Positions 45,177-53,864 of a stretch of 64,000 bases of DNA are shown here, in pieces. Both the position numbers and the translations under genes were made by a program. Positions within the stretch are counted from its first letter, which is position 1, and every line of letters begins with the position of its first letter. The notes under the pieces are model-generated. The model made no database searches. It saw only the letters and a list, made by a program, of their open reading frames with translations, and had not been told where the DNA came from. Source of the DNA: Paenibacillus brasilensis (GTDB lineage: Bacteria > Bacillota > Bacilli > Paenibacillales > Paenibacillaceae); contig NZ_CP045298.1 of assembly GCF_009363115.1 (NCBI RefSeq), forward strand, positions 124,001 to 188,000, in the 5' to 3' direction.

Positions 45177-48100
45177 TTACCTCTTGCCAGTAAATCCTTT
45201 CATTCGGACGCAGGCTGCGCCATGTTCATCATAAAGGTCAATATCCAGCATCTCTAGCCGCTCTCTGTCTTTGCTGCCATTATCGAAACGGATTAGCGCC
45301 CACATATTCGAAGTGCATTTACCTAAAATTTCCATATTCTGAAGCGAAAAAGGCAAGCAAGGTTTATTGCCTTCTGTACCCATCATCGATCCGGCAGATG
45401 CCTGTAGCGCAGAATCCACGATGTCGGGATGCAGGATAAATTGTCCTTCCGCACCGGACATGCAGGATGGCAGACAAATCTTCGCCAGCACCTGCGCTTC
45501 CCCTACATACACCTCTTCTAACCAATGGTGAATCCCATCATGGCCCGCCGTCCTCGTCTTCAAAGCTTCGGGTGAGATGATATTTTGGGTGCAGCTCTCC
45601 TGCACCGCATGTATATCCAGAGCCGGCGTTTCCGCCAACCGGCATGGCAATGCAATCCCTTGGCTATGCACTACCTGCTGGGCATCCACTGTTTCAGCCT
45701 CGCTATAGATTTCATAGGAAATCTCTCCATTTCCCTCTGGAAAGAGTCCGATGTGAATCTGAACTGGCTGGACTCCCACAACAATCGGCTTGGCCCAAAC
45801 GATATTCTTCAGCCGTATCCCCGTCCGTCTCCCTTTTAGCGCCCCATGCTCCACCGCAGCCCGGGCCATCTCAAGGTACGCGACTCCGGGTAACACCCGT
45901 TGCCCTTTAACAATGTGGCTTCCCAGGAAAAACTCCTTGCCCGTGAAGGTTGAAGTGAAGCGTTGCTCCGAAAGGTCGGACGTATTCCGGTGCAGCAGAG
46001 GGTGAATCACGGAGGCTTCGGCAGAAGCTGGCCAGTTATTGCCGTTATGTTCACCGATCTTGTCCACCCAATAGCGTTCTTTTGCAAAAGGATAGGTGGG
46101 AAGGCTGACTTTTCTCCGTTTAGCCGAGCCGTAGAGCTTGTTCCAGTCGATCATGACCCCCTTGACCCATAAATCCAACAGCTTCGAATATTTCCCTTTG
46201 ACCAGCCAGGAATCGATGGCTGTTTGCATATCTTCATCCGCTGTGAAAATAGCCGAGGTTCCCTTATTTTGCTTGACTTTCCCGCGATATACATGCTCAA
46301 GCCCATCCTGTCCCGCTGCAAAGCCCCGCAGCTTCGCCTTGAGCTGCCCGATGCTGTCTACAATCACTCCCAGCCGCTCTTCCATGGCCTCGCGCCCTGT
46401 CTGGAGGGTGTAAGCTATGTCCGCAAGGTCGCCCTCCGTCCATGGCTGTTCCTCGATGGCGGCCAGCAATCTCTGGACCTGCGCCTTCAGCCCTTCCTCA
46501 TTCTTGGCCGACAGCACAATGATGGCCGGCTTCTCCGGGGTAACGGCAGCCGAGGCCGCTTCCTGCTGTGCAGGAATATATTCCTCAAGCACCACGTGCG
46601 CGTTGGAGCCTCCGGCCCCAAACGAGGAAATTCCCGCCCGTCTTGGGACCTCCTGTCCATCCACGACCGGCCGTTTCCAGTCGGCAAGCTCCTGCTGCAC
46701 GGCAAAGGGCGTCTTGGCAAACTGGATATTGGGGTTCAATTCCTTCGCATGCAGGCTGGGCGCAAGCTTCCCGTGCTTCATTTGCAGCAGGATTTTAGTC
46801 ACTCCCGCGATCCCCGCTGCCGCCTCCAAATGCCCGATATTGGATTTGACCGATCCAATCGCACAATACCCGCTGTCCTGGGTATCTCTGCCAAACGCCT
46901 GGGTCAGCCCCGTAATTTCTATCGGATCGCCCAGCGCCGTTCCTGTCCCATGGGCTTCAATATAACTGACGGTCCGCGCATGGATTCCGGCCTTGTCCAG
47001 CGCCGTGCGAATCAGCTCGGCCTGGGCCACCGGATTTGGCACGGTATACCCGTTCGTCTTGCCCCCGTGGTTGATGCTGGTGCTGCGGATCACCGCATAA
47101 ATATGATCCCCGTCTGCGACTGCCTTGGACAAAGGCTTCAGCAGAACGCAGCCCACCCCTTCACCCGGGACAAAGCCGTTGCCTCCGCTGCCAAAGCTCT
47201 TGCACTGGCCGTCGGCCGAAAGCATTTGCTGGGCGCATAATCCAACATAGCTGGAAGGATGCAGGTAAAGGTTAACTCCCCCGGCAACCGCCATTTCGCA
47301 CTCCTGCTGATACAGATGCTCACACGCCTCATGAATGGCGGTTAATGACGAAGAGCACATCGTATCAATGGGCATGCTGGGACCTTGCAGGTTCAGCAAA
47401 TAGGAAATCCGGTTGGCTACCGAGCTGAATGACGTATGCGGAAATACCCTCTCCCCCTGCTTCCATAAATCCGGGCCGTATAAATCGTAGCCGGTCTTGG
47501 TAATCCCCGCGAAGACGCCCACCTTCCCGTTATATTGCGACCGGATCTGCTCCCGGGTATAGCCCGCATCCTCCAATACCTCCCAGCAGGATTGGACAAA
47601 CAGCCGTTCCTGCGGGTCCATGTTATGGGCTTCTAGCGGTGATATGTTGAAGAAGAGCGGGTCAAATTCCGCAAATCCGTCTATAAAGCCGCCCCACTTG
47701 CTGTAGCTTTTCCCCTGCGCTGCCGCCTCCTGGGGGTCCGGCTGGAAGAACCCTTCCTTGGACCAGCGTTCCTCCGGAATTTCCGTGATGCAGTCTTGTC
47801 CCCGCCGCAGATTGTCCCAATATTCCTGCAGGCTTCCGGCCTTGGGATAGCGTCCGCTGATCCCTATAATCGCCACAGGCTCCCGCGCGGCAGCGGCGGG
47901 CGCTCCGGCAGTAAAGCTGCGTGCCTTCCTTCTGCCGGCCTTCCGTGAAGCCAGTACAGGGAGTTCGTGATCGAAATTCCCCTGTGCCGCATGCGGCGGC
48001 AGGGCTTGTACCCGCTCGGTCAGCCCCGTCCATTTTAAGCACCCCGGGGAGTGATCGGACACCAGATACTCCGCCAGTTCCAGCAAGGTCCGGTATTCAT

Positions 48101-51100
48101 AGAACAGCGTCTTGGAAAGCTCCCCAAAGATATCCCCCAGCTTCTGGTTCAGCTGATTGATCATAATCGAGTCAATGCCATAGCTCTCCAGAGACTCTTC
48201 CCCATCAATGCTGTCCACACGCATTTTGGTAATGTCGCCGAACATAACCTTGAGCTGGTGCAGCGTCTTTTCCTTCAATAGTTCCGTGTCAATAGCCGAA
48301 GCCGAAACAGCCGGAGCAGCAGGCGCACTTGAAGCGTCCCCTTCCACTGGACGGGGCAAGCGGCCCTTGCAGGTTTCCAGCAGATCGTCTGCCAGGCTGC
48401 GGAGGGTCGGATATTCAAGAAAGATGTCATAGGTCCAGTCGAGTCCATACGCTTGGTTCAATTCGTTAACCAGTCCGGTCAGGGCCACCACATCCAGCCC
48501 ATAGTCATTCCACTCTGCATCAGGGTCAATGTCCTCGGTCCCCGTTTGCAGCAGCCGGGCGACTCTTCTTATGCAATCCTTCCGCACTTGCTCCGGCAAA
48601 GCTCCCAGATCGTGATCTTCTGTAAGGCTGGGAGCCTCTGTTTCCGGCCAAGCTGGAGATTCCGGCAGAAATTTTTCCTTTAACCGTACCGGATTCCCCT
48701 CCATGACCATGACCCGGTCACTTCCGGAGGCAAAGGCATGGTATAACGCCTGAACGCCGGTCTCTGTCCGCATGGGGGCAATCCCGAAATCCTTCATCAT
48801 CACCTTCTCGGTCTCTTCATCCACATGCATTCCGCCCTCTTTCCATAAGGGCCAATTGACGGAGAGTGTCCGTCCCTGGCGCTGCTTTAACAGCACCAGG
48901 CTGTTCCGGTAGCCTGCATAGGCATCCATGAACGCATTAGCCGTAGCATAATCCGCCTGGCCGACATTGCCGACAGCCCCGGCCATGGATGAGAAGAAAA
49001 TGAAGAAGTCCAGCGGCAAGTCCCGGCTGGCTTCATCCAGGTTGACCAGTCCGCTGACCTTGGGAGCCATCACGGCTTGCAGGTCTTCTTTAGTTTTTCT
49101 CAGGATGAAATTATCCCGTATGATTCCTGCGCTGTGAATAATTCCGTGGAGGGCTCCGTAATCGTTCCGAATATCCCGAATTAGAGCCGCCACTTCCTCT
49201 TTGTGGACCACATCGACTCTCCGGTATTCCACTCGCGCACCGGCGGCCTCAAGCGCCTTTAACGCAGACTGCTTGTCTTCGTTAAGCGGGGATCTGCCGG
49301 TCAGAATCAGCGTCGCATGCTTGGCTTGACCGGCAATTTCGCCGGCAAATATAAGCCCGAGGCCCCCTGCGCCCCCCGTAATCAAATAGATTCCATGGTC
49401 CTTCCATAGCGGCTTCACTCTGGATGCTCCCGCGCTGATTTCACTCCAGACAGCCACCCGGCGCTTTCCGTCTATATATTGAACCTGCTTATCCGCCAGG
49501 CTGCGGCTATTCTCATTCAGCTTGGCTATAAGACTTCCTGTATCTTCTCCCGGTTCTACTTCAATAAGCTGCCCCATAACCTTGGGATTTTCAAACTGCG
49601 CCGTATAAAGGATCCCTGACAGAGCACGGAATAGCTGCTGCTGGCCCCGGGCTGGGGCTACAAGCTGCAGAAGCGCCTTTTCCTTGGGCTTGGCCTTGAG
49701 GATACTCTTCACTTCGTCAAATATCTGTGCAGCATACTCCTGGAAGCGTTGGTCCAGTTCTCCTTGCGCGGATTGTAGAACCAGGCATTGGGCTTCCGGC
49801 ATGTTGCCCTCCAGATCCTCGCGCGAAATACCGCTGATTTCACAGAGTACTACCAGGTGGCGGCTGTAGCCAGAATCTCCAGCTCCCTCTAAGGCCGCTT
49901 GCTCTTTCCAGCCGGGCTTTAACATAAGCAGCGCATCGGAAGCCGGGGGAGCTGCTGCCGGTTGGATATCCAATCCGGCTACTCTGATCGAGAACCTTCT
50001 TATGCGCACACATACCTTGCCTTGCTCATCACAGATATCAATATCAAATTTCCGTTCTCTTCCTCCTGCTTCATCATTGCCGCTGCACCGGATCAACGCC
50101 CACATTGCAGAAGAACAGTTGCCGAAAATCTCAAGCTCCTGAAGCGCATACGGCAGGACATAACCTGCATGAGCTTTGCCGTCATAGGACTTAGCGGTAC
50201 TTTCCATGAACACGATAGCTGCTTGTAATGCGGAATCGATCAAGCTGGGGTGAAGAATGAACGGATACTGTGCGCTTGCGGCTGAAGTAGATAACGCCAT
50301 CTTCACAAGCGCTTGACCGGTTCCCATCCATAATGTCCCGATCCCCCTGGCTTTGGCCTGGTCACGCTGGCCGGATGATAAATCACCTTGCTGACACTGT
50401 TTCTGTATGGCCTTAATGTCTAAAGCCGGAGCTTCGGTATCCGAATTCAGGAATGAACTTCCCTGGCAATGCAGAACCGGTTCAGAACCAGGCAGCCCGG
50501 GTGCAGTATAAATTTCATAGGCAATCTCGCCATTATCCTCAGGGAAAAGCCCGATATGCACCTGAACGGGTTGTTGTTGAACATCAACAGGTTTGGCCCA
50601 AATGACATCCTTTAGCTTGATTCTGCTGTTATCCTCCCTAATACTGCTTGTAGCCTGGTCTACCGCTGCCCTTGCCATTTCCAGGTAAGCCCCGATCAGC
50701 AATGTGCTGCTCCCCGCCGTCTGCAAATCCTCCAGAAAAAATTCCTTCCCGGTAAAATTTGAAGTGAAACGCTGTTCAGCAAGATCCGAAGTATTTTGAT
50801 GCAATAAAGGATGGATCGCCGTTACAGCATTTGAATCTATCGGCGTTCTTACCAGCTTGTCCTCAAGCTCCGGCACCCAAAAACGCTCTCTTGCAAAAGG
50901 GTACGTCGGTAAACTGATACGTTGAGGCTTTATTCCGCCATACAGAGACTCCCACTCGATCCTATGTCCAGTAACCCAATGCTCCGCTATTTTCATATAG
51001 TCTCTTATGCCGGCCCATTGATTAATTAAGGTTGGATAACTCTGATCGGCATCCGTTACACCTTTGCTCTTCTTCACTTGTCCCTGCAAGTATTCATCCA

Positions 51101-53864
51101 TTTCTTTCCTGCCGTCGATAAAATGCTGTAATTTAATCATCAGCGCGGAAACATCCTGTACTACAAATGCTGCCCGTTCTTCCATATTCTCGCGTCCGAC
51201 CTGTAAGGTATAAGCCAGGCTGTTTAAGTTGACCTCGCTATACTTCAAGAACTCAAGCAGCTTCTTGGCATACGCTTGCAGACGTTCTTTATTCTTGGCA
51301 GAAAGCAGGATAATCACAGGGTCAGAATGGTTATTCACCGCCCCGGTTGTTTGCTGGGGAACTGCTTCAGGAACGTATTCCTCCAAAATAACATGGGCAT
51401 TCGAACCTGTAGCGCCAAAAGAACTTAATCCGGCTCTTCTGGGATAAGCTGCTTCTTTTCCGTTTTTGTTCAATACAGGCTGCTTCCACTCTTCATTTCT
51501 ACGCTGTATGTAAAACGGAGACTGTTCAAAATGAATATGTGTATTTACTTCTTCAGCATGCAAGGACGGTACCAGCGTCTTGTGGTAAAGCTGAAGAGCA
51601 ACCTTGATCAAACCGCTAATCCCGGCTGCGGATTCACTGTGCCCGATATTTGACTTCACCGATCCGATCGCACAATACTGCGTTTCCTCCGTATATCGCC
51701 GGTAAGCCTTCATCAGACCTTGAATCTCAATGGGGTCCCCCAGAGAAGTGCCTGTCCCATGGGCCTCTACATAGCTGATAGTTCTGGGATGGATACCCGT
51801 TTTCTTCAAGCATTCCGTGACGACATCTGCCTGAGCGACCGGACTTGGAACGGTAATTCCGCTCACCGTACCGCCATGATTAACAGCGCTGCCCTTAATG
51901 ACGGCATAAATATGATCTCTTGCCTGTATTGCTTTGCTCAACGGCTTTAATATAACCGCACCGATACCTTCTCCTGAAACATAGCCGTCCCCCTCATTTC
52001 CGAAAGTACGGCAATAACCGTCACTGGAATGGAAATCCATCATTCCATAAGCTATATATTTATTAGGATGAAGTAACAAGTTTACTCCACCCGCCAACGC
52101 AACTTCACATTCGCCGCGCTGGATGCTTTCCAGGGCCAGATGTACAGCAGTAAGTGAAGAAGAGCACAAAGTATCTACTGCCATGCTTGGCCCGTGAAAA
52201 TTACAGAAATAAGAAACCCGGTTCGCGATTTGTCCATAGTTTAACGACAATGGAAATACGCTCCCCCGCGCCATCGCCTCAGCGCCAATCAAGGAATAAT
52301 CCTTGTGCATGACCCCGACAAACACCCCTACAGGGTGTCGTTTAACCTCGCCAGGCGTCATCGCTAAAGTGCTCGCAGTATATCCCGAATCCTCAATCGC
52401 TTCCCAGCAGGTTTCCAGAAACAACCGTTCCTGCGGATCTAACGTTTTCGCCTCCCGCGGCGTTACTCTAAAGAACTGGTGATCAAAGCAATCCGGCTCA
52501 TCAATAAATCCGCCCCATTTGGAGATGTTTTTACCTGAAGGCGATTTTAGCTCCTTGAATTCCTCCCAATTCCAGCGGGATTTCGGGATTTCACGGATGC
52601 AATCCTTTCCCTCTTTCAAGTTATCCCAGAATTCTTCAATATTCCTTGATTGGGGAAAGCGTCCTGCCATGCCTATAATCGCAATATCTTCCTCGGCCTG
52701 CCCCTGATTCATCTCCTGTATTCCGCTATTAAATTGGCCTATGGGCGCGGCGCCCTTCTCTGTAAAGTATGCAGCCAGTTCCGCAATTGTCGTGTACTCA
52801 AACAATACGGTCGGGGCTAATGCCAGCCCAAAAGCCTCTTCAAGGTCTTTAACAACAGCCAGTAATTGCGCAGATTCCAGCCCCAACTCATAGAACCCTA
52901 TGTTTACGTCAATCTCAGACGCTTCCCATGCAAGGTATTTGGAAAAAATCTGACTTAACCGCTCCTGCACTGATCCTTGATTTCTATTGATCTCTTTTGG
53001 CATGGATGGATTGATTTGGCCGTCAAATCTTACCCGCTTGGTAGTTAAGCCGCGCAGTTCGCCAATTTGTGTTCCTTCCGCATTGAAGAACAGAATATCC
53101 ATCACACGGATCTCTTTGCCTGAATGGCCGGAAGATAAATGAACCGTAGCATAGCAGCGGGTGCGTAAAGGTTCTTTGCAATAAAAAGCTTCATAATATA
53201 AAGGGATATATAACTCTTCCGCAGCGCTATTTCCGTCTTTCTCGATTAATGCTTCCGATGCCAGTCCGGTACCGTCAATGAGTGTAGGGTGAAAAAGATA
53301 ATGTTCCGCTTCGCTACGGTAGTCCGCACCTACATCCACTATTACAAAACACCCCGGATTGGTCAGATAAATTTCAGCATCGGCTTTGATCATCCCCGTA
53401 TGGACCAATCCTTGCGCTCTGGCCTGCTCGTATAGGGTTTCAATGTTTAAATACCGTACAGCCGTTCGCTGCATTGCTTCTATATTTATATAGTTATCAA
53501 GCTTTACTTCTTCCTCATGCAATTCGGCCGTAATATACAATTTCTCTTGAAGCGGATTCCCGTGTAGATCCGTCTCTGTTCCGTTAACCGACACATCCCA
53601 GTAGCTTGCATTCTTGTTAAAAGAAATCTTCAGTTCTACCGGCTGGTCTTCACGTACAATCAAGGGATTGAAAATCGACAGCTTTTTTAAGCAATGCCTT
53701 TGATAATCCAAGCCCAGCGATTGCTTCGCCAGTTGGTATAACATATCAATATAGGCTAAGCCAGGCAGTAACGGCTGTCCCTTAACCAAATGATGCTTAA
53801 TAATCGGATGCGCAATCGTGATCAACGTATTCAGTGTTTTATTCATAGTAGTCGCCCCACACAT
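45177..53864 (-). CDS. Trans-AT polyketide synthase PKS-2
   Basis: 2895-residue middle megasynthase. Approximate domains: DH 7-282 (active-site His in HHLVKGQPLLPG, Asp in HPTLID); ACP 294-376; KS 389-832 (TLCSSS, HGTGT, NIGH); dh 1012-1302 lacking the catalytic His; KR 1319-1732; acp 1746-1826 with Val for Ser; ACP 1859-1939; KS 1996-2436; DH 2621-2895 (HIVKGQRVLPG). It begins with a DH that belongs with the KS0 ending PKS-1, and ends with a DH whose ACP starts PKS-3, so both ends are intra-module splits. The start at 53864 has AAAGGAG at long spacing. An in-frame ATG at 53846 overlaps the PKS-1 stop (ATGAATAA) and would be translationally coupled. No AT domain. Confidence 0.93.
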   Translation of the reverse strand: MCGATTMNKTLNTLITIAHPIIKHHLVKGQPLLPGLAYIDMLYQLAKQSLGLDYQRHCLKKLSIFNPLIVREDQPVELKISFNKNASYWDVSVNGTETDLHGNPLQEKLYITAELHEEEVKLDNYINIEAMQRTAVRYLNIETLYEQARAQGLVHTGMIKADAEIYLTNPGCFVIVDVGADYRSEAEHYLFHPTLIDGTGLASEALIEKDGNSAAEELYIPLYYEAFYCKEPLRTRCYATVHLSSGHSGKEIRVMDILFFNAEGTQIGELRGLTTKRVRFDGQINPSMPKEINRNQGSVQERLSQIFSKYLAWEASEIDVNIGFYELGLESAQLLAVVKDLEEAFGLALAPTVLFEYTTIAELAAYFTEKGAAPIGQFNSGIQEMNQGQAEEDIAIIGMAGRFPQSRNIEEFWDNLKEGKDCIREIPKSRWNWEEFKELKSPSGKNISKWGGFIDEPDCFDHQFFRVTPREAKTLDPQERLFLETCWEAIEDSGYTASTLAMTPGEVKRHPVGVFVGVMHKDYSLIGAEAMARGSVFPLSLNYGQIANRVSYFCNFHGPSMAVDTLCSSSLTAVHLALESIQRGECEVALAGGVNLLLHPNKYIAYGMMDFHSSDGYCRTFGNEGDGYVSGEGIGAVILKPLSKAIQARDHIYAVIKGSAVNHGGTVSGITVPSPVAQADVVTECLKKTGIHPRTISYVEAHGTGTSLGDPIEIQGLMKAYRRYTEETQYCAIGSVKSNIGHSESAAGISGLIKVALQLYHKTLVPSLHAEEVNTHIHFEQSPFYIQRRNEEWKQPVLNKNGKEAAYPRRAGLSSFGATGSNAHVILEEYVPEAVPQQTTGAVNNHSDPVIILLSAKNKERLQAYAKKLLEFLKYSEVNLNSLAYTLQVGRENMEERAAFVVQDVSALMIKLQHFIDGRKEMDEYLQGQVKKSKGVTDADQSYPTLINQWAGIRDYMKIAEHWVTGHRIEWESLYGGIKPQRISLPTYPFARERFWVPELEDKLVRTPIDSNAVTAIHPLLHQNTSDLAEQRFTSNFTGKEFFLEDLQTAGSSTLLIGAYLEMARAAVDQATSSIREDNSRIKLKDVIWAKPVDVQQQPVQVHIGLFPEDNGEIAYEIYTAPGLPGSEPVLHCQGSSFLNSDTEAPALDIKAIQKQCQQGDLSSGQRDQAKARGIGTLWMGTGQALVKMALSTSAASAQYPFILHPSLIDSALQAAIVFMESTAKSYDGKAHAGYVLPYALQELEIFGNCSSAMWALIRCSGNDEAGGRERKFDIDICDEQGKVCVRIRRFSIRVAGLDIQPAAAPPASDALLMLKPGWKEQAALEGAGDSGYSRHLVVLCEISGISREDLEGNMPEAQCLVLQSAQGELDQRFQEYAAQIFDEVKSILKAKPKEKALLQLVAPARGQQQLFRALSGILYTAQFENPKVMGQLIEVEPGEDTGSLIAKLNENSRSLADKQVQYIDGKRRVAVWSEISAGASRVKPLWKDHGIYLITGGAGGLGLIFAGEIAGQAKHATLILTGRSPLNEDKQSALKALEAAGARVEYRRVDVVHKEEVAALIRDIRNDYGALHGIIHSAGIIRDNFILRKTKEDLQAVMAPKVSGLVNLDEASRDLPLDFFIFFSSMAGAVGNVGQADYATANAFMDAYAGYRNSLVLLKQRQGRTLSVNWPLWKEGGMHVDEETEKVMMKDFGIAPMRTETGVQALYHAFASGSDRVMVMEGNPVRLKEKFLPESPAWPETEAPSLTEDHDLGALPEQVRKDCIRRVARLLQTGTEDIDPDAEWNDYGLDVVALTGLVNELNQAYGLDWTYDIFLEYPTLRSLADDLLETCKGRLPRPVEGDASSAPAAPAVSASAIDTELLKEKTLHQLKVMFGDITKMRVDSIDGEESLESYGIDSIMINQLNQKLGDIFGELSKTLFYEYRTLLELAEYLVSDHSPGCLKWTGLTERVQALPPHAAQGNFDHELPVLASRKAGRRKARSFTAGAPAAAAREPVAIIGISGRYPKAGSLQEYWDNLRRGQDCITEIPEERWSKEGFFQPDPQEAAAQGKSYSKWGGFIDGFAEFDPLFFNISPLEAHNMDPQERLFVQSCWEVLEDAGYTREQIRSQYNGKVGVFAGITKTGYDLYGPDLWKQGERVFPHTSFSSVANRISYLLNLQGPSMPIDTMCSSSLTAIHEACEHLYQQECEMAVAGGVNLYLHPSSYVGLCAQQMLSADGQCKSFGSGGNGFVPGEGVGCVLLKPLSKAVADGDHIYAVIRSTSINHGGKTNGYTVPNPVAQAELIRTALDKAGIHARTVSYIEAHGTGTALGDPIEITGLTQAFGRDTQDSGYCAIGSVKSNIGHLEAAAGIAGVTKILLQMKHGKLAPSLHAKELNPNIQFAKTPFAVQQELADWKRPVVDGQEVPRRAGISSFGAGGSNAHVVLEEYIPAQQEAASAAVTPEKPAIIVLSAKNEEGLKAQVQRLLAAIEEQPWTEGDLADIAYTLQTGREAMEERLGVIVDSIGQLKAKLRGFAAGQDGLEHVYRGKVKQNKGTSAIFTADEDMQTAIDSWLVKGKYSKLLDLWVKGVMIDWNKLYGSAKRRKVSLPTYPFAKERYWVDKIGEHNGNNWPASAEASVIHPLLHRNTSDLSEQRFTSTFTGKEFFLGSHIVKGQRVLPGVAYLEMARAAVEHGALKGRRTGIRLKNIVWAKPIVVGVQPVQIHIGLFPEGNGEISYEIYSEAETVDAQQVVHSQGIALPCRLAETPALDIHAVQESCTQNIISPEALKTRTAGHDGIHHWLEEVYVGEAQVLAKICLPSCMSGAEGQFILHPDIVDSALQASAGSMMGTEGNKPCLPFSLQNMEILGKCTSNMWALIRFDNGSKDRERLEMLDIDLYDEHGAACVRMKGFTGKR
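46330..49940 (-). repeat. Long direct repeat, copy 2 (KR-acp-ACP-KS of PKS-2)
   Basis: Partner of 35160-38770. Long runs are identical, including synonymous positions, which points to recent duplication or gene conversion. Identity ends abruptly in the post-KS linker, where the PKS-2 copy instead matches the 42990-43200 linker of PKS-3. Confidence 0.93.

Noticed and set aside
35033..47240. Long plus-strand open frames opposite the PKS genes (35033-36073, 43058-44179, 46224-47240)
   Set aside because: They are mirror frames of the repeated KS/linker sequence, resemble each other only because the minus-strand modules are repeats, and lack ribosome binding sites.
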